Assembly (NCBI RefSeq): GCF_002934365.1
Contig: NZ_PTIY01000008.1
Location: forward strand, 1 to 64,000
Reading direction: 5' to 3'
Source: Methylobacter tundripaludum
Lineage (GTDB): Bacteria; Pseudomonadota; Gammaproteobacteria; Methylococcales; Methylomonadaceae
DNA length: 64,000 nucleotides
Position numbers and translations under genes: made by a program. The notes below the pieces were generated by a model. The model had not been told where the DNA came from. It saw only the letters and a list, made by a program, of their open reading frames with translations, and did not search any database. Shown one piece after another: positions 18,140 through 26,449 of this stretch (the first letter of the stretch is position 1; every line of letters begins with the position of its first letter).

Positions 18140-18756
18140 TTAAATTTCCTATGCGCGGACTTTACGCGATCACCCAAACCGAAAACAAATCCGGCGACGC
18201 CGTCATTAACGACGTTGCCGCGGCAATTAGAGGCGGTGCGGCCATCGTGCAATACCGGGACAAAAACCCGATCGACGCGCCCTTTCTTGCCCGTGAACTG
18301 GTTAAACTCTGCCACCGGCATAACGTGCCGTTGCTGATCAATGACGACATCGAACTTGCGGCGCTGGTAGGCGCTGACGGCGTCCATCTCGGCAGAGAAG
18401 ACGGCGCGGCGGCCCAGGCAAGAAAGCGCTTGGGCAACGACGCGATTATCGGCGTTTCCTGCTACAACTTTGTCGAACTGGCTATCGCCGCCCAGACGCA
18501 GGGCGCCACCTATGCGGCTTTCGGGCGGTTTTTCCCGTCTTCGTCAAAACCGCTGGCAGCGCCTGCCGATATTGAAACACTGCGGCAAGCAAAACTTACG
18601 CTGACTATCCCGATTGTTGCGATAGGCGGCATTCTGCCGGAAAACGCCCCCCAGTTACTGGCGGCAGGAGCCGATTTGCTGGCGGTCATCGGCGGGCTAT
18701 TCGACCGCGAGCCGGAACAATCTGCCAGGGCTTATCAGGCCTTATTTCATCATTAA
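18136..18756 (+). CDS. thiE: Thiamine-phosphate synthase
   Basis: A 206-residue TIM-barrel enzyme joining HMP-PP and thiazole phosphate to make thiamine phosphate. Landmarks are RGLYAIT, VQYRDKN, PLLINDDIELA, GVHLGREDG, IGVSCYN and the phosphate loop IVAIGGILPENA. The start is either GTG at 18136, overlapping the thiD stop, or ATG at 18151; the catalytic fold begins right after the latter. It forms a thiDE pair with the upstream gene. Confidence 0.95.
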   Translation: MIKFPMRGLYAITQTENKSGDAVINDVAAAIRGGAAIVQYRDKNPIDAPFLARELVKLCHRHNVPLLINDDIELAALVGADGVHLGREDGAAAQARKRLGNDAIIGVSCYNFVELAIAAQTQGATYAAFGRFFPSSSKPLAAPADIETLRQAKLTLTIPIVAIGGILPENAPQLLAAGADLLAVIGGLFDREPEQSARAYQALFHH

Positions 18757-18786
18757 CGCTTTAAATCACGCCGGGACCAGCCATTC

Positions 18787-19248
18787 ATGACCGACAACCG
18801 CAGGGCATTCATCAAGAAGTCTGTCGCTTTGGGCGGTTACTCGCTTATCGCCACAGGCGGACTGCTTGGCTCGTCCGACGCCAACGCAGAATGGCTGCCC
18901 GATACCTCGATACTGCAACAGACCTTAAAGCGCCTGTTCAAAGCCCAGGACATCATCGCATCCGACAAAATCGCCATCCAGATTCCGAAAACTGCGGAAA
19001 ATGGCGCAGCCGTACCGATCACGGTCACCAGCAGCCTGAACAATGTTGAAAGCATCGCCATACTGGTCGAAAAAAACCCGATACCTTTGGCCGCCAAATT
19101 CGAGCTATCGCCAGACCTGGAGCCTTTTGTCTCGACGCGTTTGAAATTAGCCGAATCCTCGGTCGTCATGGTCATCGTAGAAACCGGTGAAGGCTTTTAC
19201 AGCGCCGGCGAGAAAGTCATCGTCACCGTTGGCGGCTGCGAGATTTAA
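18787..19248 (+). CDS. soxY: SoxY-like sulfur carrier protein, Tat-exported
   Basis: A 153-residue protein with a twin-arginine signal (DNRRAFIKKSVALGGYSL), hence periplasmic. The C-terminus ends VIVTVGGCEI: the carrier cysteine of the flexible SoxY arm is kept, but the usual GGCGG ending is changed. Known SoxY carries the sulfur substrate through thiosulfate oxidation as a complex with SoxZ, which follows immediately. No soxA, soxX, soxB or soxCD is in the window. It lies 30 bp after thiE and may be read from the same transcript. Confidence 0.88.
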   Translation: MTDNRRAFIKKSVALGGYSLIATGGLLGSSDANAEWLPDTSILQQTLKRLFKAQDIIASDKIAIQIPKTAENGAAVPITVTSSLNNVESIAILVEKNPIPLAAKFELSPDLEPFVSTRLKLAESSVVMVIVETGEGFYSAGEKVIVTVGGCEI

Positions 19249-19249
19249 T

Positions 19250-19561
19250 ATGTCGAGCATTAAAATCCGCAGCAAACGCATGGACGGCAAGACGCAAATC
19301 AGGATGCTGATAGCCCACCCGATGGAACACGGACGCAATCGGGACGCCAAAACCGACTCATTAATCCCCGCGCATTTCATTCAGAAACTAACGGTAAAAC
19401 ATAATAAAAACGTGATTATTAGCGGCAACATCGGCGCCAATGTTTCCAAAGACCCCTACTTTGCTTTCATGCTAAAAGGCGGCAACATCGGCGATAAAAT
19501 CACCATCAGCTGGGTCGATAACCTGGGCAACAAAGATACCCAGGATCATATTGTGAAATAA
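19250..19561 (+). CDS. soxZ: SoxZ sulfur-oxidation carrier partner
   Basis: A 103-residue immunoglobulin-like protein matching SoxZ: SSIKIRSKRMDGKTQIRMLI, MEHGRNRD, IPAHFIQKLTV and ISWVDNLGNKDT near the C-terminus. It has no signal peptide, as expected for a protein that travels with Tat-exported SoxY. I chose ATG at 19250, one base after the soxY stop, over the longer frame from 19187, because the family sequence begins there. Confidence 0.92.
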   Translation: MSSIKIRSKRMDGKTQIRMLIAHPMEHGRNRDAKTDSLIPAHFIQKLTVKHNKNVIISGNIGANVSKDPYFAFMLKGGNIGDKITISWVDNLGNKDTQDHIVK

Positions 19562-19598
19562 ATGTGAAGTCCTGTAGGCCGGAAACATCCGTCCATCG

Positions 19599-19901
19599 CT
19601 ACGCCTTTGCGCCGGCTACCGGCTCATAGTGCAACACCGTAGGAAATGGGTCGTAAAAATGATGAAGCAGCTCTTTCCACTGTTGATATTGCGACGACTG
19701 GCGAAACCCCACTTCATGGTCTTTGAGGGTTTGCCAGCGCACCAGAAGGATGTATTCGCCATCCCGCTCAACGCAACGCTGTAGTTCATGCGAGACGTAA
19801 CCCGGCATTGAAGAAATGATGGCTTGCGCCTTGTCAAAGGCTGACTCGAATTCGGCATATTGACCGGGGCGGACTTGCAACAGAGCGACTTCCAGGATCA
19901 T
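19599..19901 (-). CDS. Antibiotic-biosynthesis-monooxygenase (ABM) fold protein
   Basis: A 100-residue dimeric ferredoxin-like-fold protein: ILEVALLQVRPGQYAEFE, then SSMPGYVSHELQRCVERDGE and YILLVRWQTLKDHEVGFRQS. ABM proteins include small haem-degrading and quinol monooxygenases as well as many of unknown role; no substrate can be assigned. It converges with soxZ. Confidence 0.85.
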   Translation of the reverse strand: MILEVALLQVRPGQYAEFESAFDKAQAIISSMPGYVSHELQRCVERDGEYILLVRWQTLKDHEVGFRQSSQYQQWKELLHHFYDPFPTVLHYEPVAGAKA

Positions 19902-20026
19902 AGATCAGACTCAAAAACATAAATCGAATAGCCGTATTCCAGTGTTTTTTAAGAATGCCTTAAATATAAACAGAGAAACCAGTGCGGCCATGTTATCGCC
20001 TACAAGCCGGCGCGTTCCACTTGGCC

Positions 20027-20857
20027 TTATTGTTGGGCCTTGCTCAATTGAGTGCATATCTTTGGTGCTGTTTCGTACAAGCATGAATAATGAGATAGAC
20101 CGTCCAATACTTCGACATGTGAGCAACTCGGAATCGCCGATTCTAAATATTCAGCCATAAATTTTGGCGACCAATTGTCCTCTGCTCCGTGCCAGATATG
20201 CGTATTGACGGAAATCTCAGGGAGCGTGGTTTTCCATGGATGCACATAAGCCTTAATATCTCTTGTGTAGCCTTGGACGCGACCAATAAAGCACGACCTC
20301 AATGTTTTAATGATGCTCACTTGAAACTCACGGTTGACGACCAATGCTTTATCCTCACCAGCGGTATTTGCAAACAACAAGCGAAATAACGCATTGGGAA
20401 AAAGCAAAGCGAGCCCCCCTTGCCAATAAGATAAAAGAACGAATAAGACGGGAAATGCTTTTGCTAATTGAAAAACGTGCTTCCCTGCCATTGCGCTAAG
20501 AAAATCGCCCGCTTCTAGCGGCGCAGCAGCAGAGACTAAATGCAGATTTTGAACTTCATTGGCCATATAGCGGCATGTCTGTAGTGCAATGAAAGCGCCA
20601 ATTGAAAATCCAATGACATCCACTTTTTCCCCAGCGGCTTTCTTTAAAATCTCTTTTGCCAAAAACTGGTAATACGCCTCACCGTCTATTGAAGCATCTA
20701 CAGAAAACCGATCAAAACAAATAAACGTTAAGCTATTTTCTTTTCCATAAATATCAAAAATGGCGCATTCTTCTAGTGCGCCGGGCGCACCATGAAAATA
20801 GATAATTAGCCGCCCATTATCGGAACCGAACTGGCTAAATTTCAACGGTTGTCCCAT
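20027..20857 (-). CDS. Alpha/beta-hydrolase fold protein
   Basis: A 276-residue hydrolase. The oxyanion-loop motif YFHGAPGA is at about residues 20-27, the nucleophile elbow GFSIGA has its Ser near residue 92, and the closing His is likely DGLSHYSCLY near the C-terminus. An acid in WHGAEDNWSP would complete the triad. Substrate unknown. It lies 29 bp downstream of a methyltransferase gene on the same strand. Confidence 0.85.
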   Translation of the reverse strand: MGQPLKFSQFGSDNGRLIIYFHGAPGALEECAIFDIYGKENSLTFICFDRFSVDASIDGEAYYQFLAKEILKKAAGEKVDVIGFSIGAFIALQTCRYMANEVQNLHLVSAAAPLEAGDFLSAMAGKHVFQLAKAFPVLFVLLSYWQGGLALLFPNALFRLLFANTAGEDKALVVNREFQVSIIKTLRSCFIGRVQGYTRDIKAYVHPWKTTLPEISVNTHIWHGAEDNWSPKFMAEYLESAIPSCSHVEVLDGLSHYSCLYETAPKICTQLSKAQQ

Positions 20858-20886
20858 CTGATGCCTAACGTCAACTTGCCCCCTGC

Positions 20887-21684
20887 TTATGTGATTTTTT
20901 CTGCTTCAACTTCAATCATTACCATAGCCACATGCGCTTTACCGTCTGCTGCTAGCGGCACTTTATCGAGATATTTCGAACAAACCTCTTCGATAAAACC
21001 TTCCCTCTGTTCTGTTGGAATGCGTAGCGTATAAGGCAACCATGTTGTCCGAATCCATCCTTCCAGCCCTGATTTTCCATCATGCGTCATGTCTTTTGGC
21101 ATGAGTTCAACACGCTTTATAGAAAAGCCGGCTTCTTTCAATAGCACTTGATAGTCATCGACACCCAGAAAAGTAAAGGGGAATTCAAAGCCGGTAAAAT
21201 ACTGCGCCCATTTATTTGCCGCTCTAACCTCGTTCATAACCGAAAGTATCCCTTCGGCATCGCCTTTTCCGCCCATTCGCAGCAGAATCTTTCCTCCAGC
21301 CCTGAGGCTGTTATATAAGCCCTCAACGACAGGTTGATGATTTTTGACCCAATGCAGCACCGCATTTGAGAAAACCAGGTCAAAACAGCCTTCAAACGAC
21401 AAATCGCTCGCATCCATGACTTGGAACGAAAGATTAGCATGCTGGTTTTGCGAATATTTTTCCTTTGCCAAGTCTATCATCTGCCTTGAGTTATCAACGC
21501 CGACCACCGAGCCATCGCCTACTAAGCCAGCGATTTCCGCCGTTACTTTGCCATCGCCGCACCCCAAATCAAGAATGTCTTCTGCGCCTGTTAAATTCAG
21601 ATTTGCAATAAGCTCCCTTGCCCATTTTTGTTGGGCTTGTGAGTTTCTCTGATAATCCTTGGCATTCCAACTATAGGTATTCAT
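20887..21684 (-). CDS. Class I SAM-dependent methyltransferase
   Basis: A 265-residue protein from ATG at 21684 (MNTYSWNAKDYQRNSQAQQK), preceded by AAGGAAA; the longer frame to 21789 is not needed. The SAM-binding motif is ILDLGCGDGKVTAEIA, followed by GVDNSRQMID and VFSNAVLHWV. The layout resembles trans-aconitate 2-methyltransferase (Tam), but the substrate is not certain. Co-directional with the downstream hydrolase. Confidence 0.87.
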   Translation of the reverse strand: MNTYSWNAKDYQRNSQAQQKWARELIANLNLTGAEDILDLGCGDGKVTAEIAGLVGDGSVVGVDNSRQMIDLAKEKYSQNQHANLSFQVMDASDLSFEGCFDLVFSNAVLHWVKNHQPVVEGLYNSLRAGGKILLRMGGKGDAEGILSVMNEVRAANKWAQYFTGFEFPFTFLGVDDYQVLLKEAGFSIKRVELMPKDMTHDGKSGLEGWIRTTWLPYTLRIPTEQREGFIEEVCSKYLDKVPLAADGKAHVAMVMIEVEAEKIT

Positions 21685-21724
21685 ATTTTCCTTATCGCAT
21701 AACGTAAAGCTAACCGGGCGCGGC

Positions 21725-22054
21725 TTATTTTTTATAAAACTTTTTGGTGTAGCAGGCCATAAGCAGCCCCTTGACCGTTGCAATATCACTTTGTTGATAA
21801 ATCTTGCTGTCCTTATCGCTCATGGTCGGCATCAGGCTTTTTGTTTCATCGGAAATGTCTCTGTTGCTAAACACCGCATCAGCTGCGCAATCACAATAAG
21901 ATTTGGCCTGTTCCGCAGGGCGTGTGGAACTTTCCTGCTGTATGCAGTTATTAATGTAAGCCGATTTAACCAGGTTTGCCTTATCCTTTTCACCACTGCA
22001 TGCCGATAAGCCGAGGCATAAAGCCGCGATAATCACTAAAATTTTCTTATTCAT
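21725..22054 (-). CDS. Small predicted lipoprotein, function unknown
   Basis: A 109-residue protein with a lipoprotein signal peptide (MNKKILVIIAALCLGLSACS; lipobox LSAC). The mature part has a conserved-looking run of cysteines (NNCIQQ, YCDCAAD, MACYTKK). Not assigned to a named family. The 5' end of this gene and its leader are duplicated 1.8 kb away at 23881-23937. Confidence 0.75.
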   Translation of the reverse strand: MNKKILVIIAALCLGLSACSGEKDKANLVKSAYINNCIQQESSTRPAEQAKSYCDCAADAVFSNRDISDETKSLMPTMSDKDSKIYQQSDIATVKGLLMACYTKKFYKK

Positions 22055-22100
22055 TTTGTTCCTTATTATCGATTATTGTTATGGGGTTACGTCGGACAAA
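22044..22100. repeat. 57-bp direct repeat, copy 1 (leader of the lipoprotein gene)
   Basis: TTCTTATTCATTTTGTTCCT and onward; the second copy is at 23881-23937, with about four mismatches. The repeat covers the first codons (MNKK), ribosome binding site and leader of the lipoprotein gene. The two copies flank the diguanylate cyclase gene. Confidence 0.9.
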
Positions 22101-22203
22101 ACCTATTTGGATAGCGAAAAGGTGCAAGCCAAGCCTCACTGCTGAAAACAAGCGGTTACACGGATTTCCTTACCCTCTGGTGAAGCTCCAAATCCACAGA
22201 AGA

Positions 22204-23517
22204 TTAATAACAAAGCCGATTTCTGCCGCCGGCTTTTGCTTGAAACAGATTACTATCGGCTACTGCCAGCATCTGTTCAAAACCGTCAAAACTAAGATCG
22301 CCATTCAGGCCTATGCTCATGGTAACCTGTAGATCAGGATGTATCGCTGACCAAGGGAAATTTTCAATCTTTTTACGCAGTCTTTCGCATTGTTCCACTG
22401 CTTGCATCAACGGCGTTTCAGGAAAAATAACGACAAATTCTTCACCGCCATAACGGGCGACAACATCGCTTGCGCGTATGCCGTCATTCAATATACCGGC
22501 AACTGCTTTCAGCACTTCATCACCGATAGCGTGAGAAAACTTGTCGTTTACCTGCTTAAAATGATCAATATCGCCAATCATAAAACTCAATGGATGCTTA
22601 TATCGTTTCATCTGGTTGAAAAGCTTATTCGCCTGTTCATTAAAGTAGCGGCGATTATAGAGTTGAGTCAATTCATCGCGAATACTCAGCTCCTTTAAAA
22701 GCAAGGCCTGCTCGCTAATGGTGCAGTTGGACTCCTTCAGTTTCTCATAAGCATGGGCAAGATCGGCACTCATACGATTAAATGCTTCAGCAAGGATAGC
22801 TGTTTCATCATTACCATGCACTGTCACCGTTTGGCGGAGCTCCCCTTGGCTCATGGCTCTGATAGCCGTTGTCAGTTCATGAAGCGACTTGCTTAAGCGT
22901 TTACTGAACAGAAAACCGAGAAAAATCGCCAGTGCGCCGGCAATAACAAATGCATAGATCAGAGCTTCCCTGATTATCGCCAGATAATTCCGGTCTATCG
23001 CAGATAAATTGGGCTTGCCCTGTGGAATCGCCAATGCCAGCACCTGATTTTCCAGCATAATGGGAGTCACTCCCAAACGGGCCGACACCGGCACAAATTC
23101 TCCATCTTCATATTTTCCGCCACCCAGTAACACCTTACCCTGCGGATCGAGCAATATGAACAGGAACGGCGGAGCCCACTCAGGCTCATCCGGCATCGGC
23201 GGCTTTAATCGCCGCCCGGCAGGCTCTATCCGGTCTTCTGGCCCGGAAAAGAACGGCTCATCAGGAAGCGCGCCTGTTAACGCGCGCTTGCGTCTGACAA
23301 ACTGGCCAAACCGTTCGACCTGTCGCGCCTCGTTCCAAGACCCGTAAGAGGCAATATAGGCCGTAACATCCGCTTGAAAATTTTCAAAAGCGCGTTCCAT
23401 CGCCATCTGATCAAATCGTGTCGACACCCGCCACTGGGCAATAATACCGACAACGATGACGGCGCTCATGCTGGTGATGATAAGCGCTAATGAAAATTTA
23501 AACCGGAGTGAATGCAT
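22204..23517 (-). CDS. Membrane diguanylate cyclase (sensor-HAMP-GGDEF)
   Basis: A 437-residue protein predicted to make cyclic di-GMP. Transmembrane helices are at about residues 7-27 and 184-205, with a Pro-rich periplasmic sensor region between them (about 30-183) that I cannot assign. HAMP is about 206-260, with a coiled coil to 275. The GGDEF domain (about 276-437) has the active site GGEEF at 357-361 and the product-inhibition site RASD at 348-351, so it should be active and feedback-controlled. It lies between two copies of a 57-bp direct repeat. Confidence 0.94.
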   Translation of the reverse strand: MHSLRFKFSLALIITSMSAVIVVGIIAQWRVSTRFDQMAMERAFENFQADVTAYIASYGSWNEARQVERFGQFVRRKRALTGALPDEPFFSGPEDRIEPAGRRLKPPMPDEPEWAPPFLFILLDPQGKVLLGGGKYEDGEFVPVSARLGVTPIMLENQVLALAIPQGKPNLSAIDRNYLAIIREALIYAFVIAGALAIFLGFLFSKRLSKSLHELTTAIRAMSQGELRQTVTVHGNDETAILAEAFNRMSADLAHAYEKLKESNCTISEQALLLKELSIRDELTQLYNRRYFNEQANKLFNQMKRYKHPLSFMIGDIDHFKQVNDKFSHAIGDEVLKAVAGILNDGIRASDVVARYGGEEFVVIFPETPLMQAVEQCERLRKKIENFPWSAIHPDLQVTMSIGLNGDLSFDGFEQMLAVADSNLFQAKAGGRNRLCY

Positions 23518-23738
23518 TATTGATCGATAGGGTATGCAATTTGATTTTATTCATGATTATAACTGATGTTATGCAGTCTTTATTGTGGCAGCTCAGAATA
23601 AGCCATCTGATCTGCTTTAATTGGCAGCTTTGCCCGTAAGGCATTACAACTTGAATACGGCATAAATTGCCATAAATGGGTTGTTTTGTGTCGTGCCGGT
23701 TGGGGATTTTGCCAGTCCTGCATTGGCTTTCAGCCCTA

Positions 23739-23874
23739 TAGGGGGCGCATCGCGCCCCTTTTCGGAATCCCAACATACAAGGAATCTTAATGCTTGAAAT
23801 GGATACCCGTTAGAATATTTTAAAAAGCCCGGCCATTTTAATATTCGTAAATGGTGCGCGATGCGCACCCCTAC
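23739..23874. repeat. Two inverted copies of a GCGCATCGCGC palindrome
   Basis: TAGGGGGCGCATCGCGCCCC (23739-23758) and, in opposite orientation, GGTGCGCGATGCGCACCCCT (23853-23872) are the same short dispersed palindrome. No gene lies between them, and the 360 bp from the cyclase start to 23880 otherwise show nothing I can identify. Confidence 0.7.
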
Positions 23875-23880
23875 CTGGCT

Positions 23881-23937
23881 TTCTTATTCATTTTGTTCCT
23901 TATTATCGATTATTGTTATGGAGTCACGTTGGGCAAA
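23881..23937. repeat. 57-bp direct repeat, copy 2 (orphan lipoprotein leader)
   Basis: A near-identical copy of 22044-22100, including the reverse-strand start codon and first codons of the lipoprotein, but the coding sequence does not continue. It is a truncated duplicate. Confidence 0.9.
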
Positions 23938-24006
23938 CTGTTTATGCCCGATATTCATATACATCAAAATATTGGGCAACAAAAAGATGTTGTCCGACAC
24001 GTCTGG

Positions 24007-24682
24007 AACCCCAACGGGGTTTAATCCGTTAGCCGGGGGTTGAGCGTAGCGACACCCCCGGATGGCATGGACAAAGAACCTTGACCCCGGCAGGGTCGCA
24101 GGTCGCAATAATCCGGGCTACAAATAATCCAGATTATAATCGACACCGGATTTTTCCAGCATTTCAACCAACTCATCCCGGAACGATTTCATTTTATGGT
24201 GTTGTTCCTGATTGGCGATATATTTCGCCACAGCGTCCAGCCCGGACGCACTAACGGTGAAAGCCGCATAACCTTCTTGCCATGCAAATTGCTTTTCTCC
24301 TAATGTATCATGAACCCACACGGAAGATGATTTCTTCAACTCCCGCATCAGATCGGCAAGATTGTGCGTGGATTTTAAAGACACCAGCAAATGCACATGG
24401 TCATCGATTCCACCAATTCGTTTTGAAAACCCGCCCAGTCTATGGACAATTCCACCGAGATAATCATAAAGCCGGGGACGCCATTTTGCATCTATGACGG
24501 GAGCACGGTTTTTAGTTCCAAATACGATATGGTAATGCAGACTAAGATAGGTGAATGACATGGTGTATTTCGCTTAGATGTTGTGTTTCTGCGACCCCGC
24601 TGGGGTCGGGAGGTTTGTTTCATGCCATCCGGGGTGTCGCTACGCTCAACCCCCGGCTAACGGCTTGAACCCCGTTGGGGTT
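24007..24682. mobile_element. Y1-transposase element bounded by long REP-like inverted repeats
   Basis: The ends, 24007-24069 and 24621-24682, are inverted copies about 62 bp long with only about three differences; each contains hairpins (AACCCCAACGGGGTT and GCCGGGGGTTGAGCGTAGCG). A second, inner pair of palindromes (GACCCCGGCAGGGTCGCA type at 24083-24100; GCGACCCCGCTGGGGTCG at 24591-24608) also faces inward. The single gene inside is a Y1 transposase. This is the architecture of a REP-associated tyrosine transposase (RAYT) element. Confidence 0.85.
24118..24561 (-). CDS. tnpA: IS200/IS605-type Y1 (RAYT-like) transposase
   Basis: A 147-residue HUH single-strand transposase. The HUH pair is in GGIDDHVHLLVSL (near residue 55), and the catalytic Tyr is in VAKYIANQEQHHK near residue 118, followed by the usual KSFRDELVEMLEKSGVDYN ending. 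The length and motifs are complete, so it could be active. REP-like palindromes stand on both sides, as for RAYT proteins that move or maintain REP sequences. Confidence 0.93.
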   Translation of the reverse strand: MSFTYLSLHYHIVFGTKNRAPVIDAKWRPRLYDYLGGIVHRLGGFSKRIGGIDDHVHLLVSLKSTHNLADLMRELKKSSSVWVHDTLGEKQFAWQEGYAAFTVSASGLDAVAKYIANQEQHHKMKSFRDELVEMLEKSGVDYNLDYL

Positions 24683-24713
24683 CCTGACGCGTTGGGTTTC
24701 AGCTTCGCCTAAA

Positions 24714-25099
24714 GCGCCTGCTGTCGGTATCGTTAACCCAATATTTTCGTGCGAATGTGTTGGGTTGCGGAAAGATGCAACTCAACCTACGATGCTAGCG
24801 CGAATCTGCCTTACTGCTTTCATCCTTAGGCGTAGGCCGGAATAAGGCCATCCAAGCGCGTAGCGCGAGGTGGCGTTTCCGGCGAATTTGGATGGATGTT
24901 TGCCGGAAACACCAGTTCTCGCTGCCTACAAGCCGGACGGGGCATGTTGCCCCGTCCGAAACGTTTTGTGTTGATTAAGCTCAACCACTTTCTAGGCATT
25001 GTGGAAACGTTAGGAGCGGGGTTGCAAACCCCGCCCCGCTTGAGGAAGCGCCTACTGTTGGTATCGTTAAACCAATATTTTTGTGCGAATGGGTTGGGT
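24714..25099. repeat. Repeat-filled intergenic region with a 53-bp direct repeat and hairpins
   Basis: AGCGCCTGCTGTCGGTATCG at 24714 begins a 53-bp unit repeated at 25047-25099 with about six mismatches. Between them are a perfect 11-bp stem with a 3-nt loop at 24934-24958 (CGGACGGGGCA/TGCCCCGTCCG), a GGGGTT/AACCCC hairpin near 25017-25033, and a GTAGGCCGGAA-type REP at about 24832. No gene is seen from 24562 to 25120. Confidence 0.8.
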
Positions 25100-25120
25100 G
25101 GTTCGGGTTACGCTACGCTG

Positions 25121-25855
25121 CTATCCGGCTGTATTTGCCATCATTTTTGTAAGCTCCTCAATTGTAAATGGCGGGTCTTTTTTATGTAGCATAGCGTGGC
25201 AGTTCGGACAAACTGGAACCATATCCAACTCTGGATTTACGATATATTCTTCGGCGATATTCGAAAGCGGAATTTTATGGTGAATATGAATATAGCCTTT
25301 CCCAATAGAACCATATTTTTGTGCAAAATCGATTTTGCATGCCGCACATGTATATCCAAGTTTTTTTATACAAATTTCTCTAGCAATAATGCTTCTCTCG
25401 TATCGGTTAGATATAGCTGCTTTTTTTGATCCTTCTGTTATTGTAGCTTCAGAAGTTGATGCATAGAGTTCATTTGTATGCTTAAGAATTACTTGTTGTG
25501 CCACCTGCACCCCTTGATTTGTTAGTGTCCATACGCCTTTACTTGCTGGCATCATGTATCTAATATATACAGAGTTTTTTGCTCTTTGCACTAAGGTTCT
25601 CCAATAAATCGCGTTTCTTCCATTTTTGTATATATCATCATACGTTCGCGTCCTTTCTATTTCAGTTAAATTGAAATAATCTGCTAGCGGTTCATAAGTG
25701 TCTTTAGCTTTGACAGCATGAACATCTCCACCATTTTCGTATATAAAGACAAGCAAAGGTTCTACAATTGCAAAAAAGTAAGGATAAGAAATTATTATTT
25801 CCCCAATATCTGATATTTTTCCTGATTTAATATCAATTGTTTCTTGTTGCTCCAT
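25121..25855 (-). CDS. HNH endonuclease with N-terminal winged-helix region (orphan restriction-type)
   Basis: A 244-residue protein. The C-terminal third is an HNH nuclease with zinc-type cysteines: GYTCAACKIDF, then YIHIHHKIPLSNI (catalytic His) and MVPVCPNCHAMLHKK. The N-terminal part (DVHAVKAKDTYEPLADYFNL, with GRNAIYWRTLVQRAKNSVYI and GVWTLTNQG) resembles the Mrr N-terminal winged helix. That combination is typical of modification-dependent or orphan restriction nucleases. No methyltransferase partner is adjacent. Its strongly AT-rich codon use suggests horizontal transfer. Confidence 0.85.
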   Translation of the reverse strand: MEQQETIDIKSGKISDIGEIIISYPYFFAIVEPLLVFIYENGGDVHAVKAKDTYEPLADYFNLTEIERTRTYDDIYKNGRNAIYWRTLVQRAKNSVYIRYMMPASKGVWTLTNQGVQVAQQVILKHTNELYASTSEATITEGSKKAAISNRYERSIIAREICIKKLGYTCAACKIDFAQKYGSIGKGYIHIHHKIPLSNIAEEYIVNPELDMVPVCPNCHAMLHKKDPPFTIEELTKMMANTAG

Positions 25856-26113
25856 CTTGGTTATTTCCTGAATTTTTTGATTATGTGGGAACTTAGCAGA
25901 GGATTGGCCTAATATAATATATACGACATCAATTGCCGTATATAAAAATTGTGCTTTCGTATATTCTTCATAAAGCCATCTAATTATTTGTTTTAATTAA
26001 GCCAACATACAGCAACAGGTCTGATGTGCAAACAAATAAGCACAGGCTCAGGTCTTGCAATCACTCATCCGATCTAACCTTAGCCCAGCCGGGCATACTG
26101 TTTATACCTGCCA

Positions 26114-26386
26114 TCAAAAAAACGCCTTCAATACCAGCGATATAACGCCGGCCAATAATGCGCCGAGCATCCATCTGTTTAACTTTAATTCGCCGTCAAT
26201 ACGCTCAAAACGAGAATCCAGGCGTAATTCCGTTTCTTTTAAGCGGTGGTCTAATGTCAGATTAGAAACTAAGGTATCTTGCGCCTCGGAAATTACCCGC
26301 ACAACAGCCTCTGCTTGTGCCTGCGGGAAACCGGCAGATTTTAGCTTGGCTACCAGTTCAAGGGTATCAAAGGTAACGGTGGTCAT
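26114..26386 (-). CDS. DUF1640-like coiled-coil protein with C-terminal membrane anchor
   Basis: A 90-residue protein: an N-terminal segment (TFDTLELVAKLKSAGFPQAQ), then AEAVVRVISEAQ, a helical middle of heptad type (LKETELRLDSRFERIDGELK) and one C-terminal transmembrane helix (WMLGALLAGVISLVLKAFF). This matches the bacterial DUF1640/CCDC90-like layout. Function unknown. It stands alone; the 258 bp between it and the HNH gene show only AT-rich sequence. Confidence 0.82.
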   Translation of the reverse strand: MTTVTFDTLELVAKLKSAGFPQAQAEAVVRVISEAQDTLVSNLTLDHRLKETELRLDSRFERIDGELKLNRWMLGALLAGVISLVLKAFF

Positions 26387-26449
26387 GGTATTGACTCCTG
26401 CTTTTAGTTTAACGCTCAGTCTACCACGACCTGACAGACGCCGGAAACT

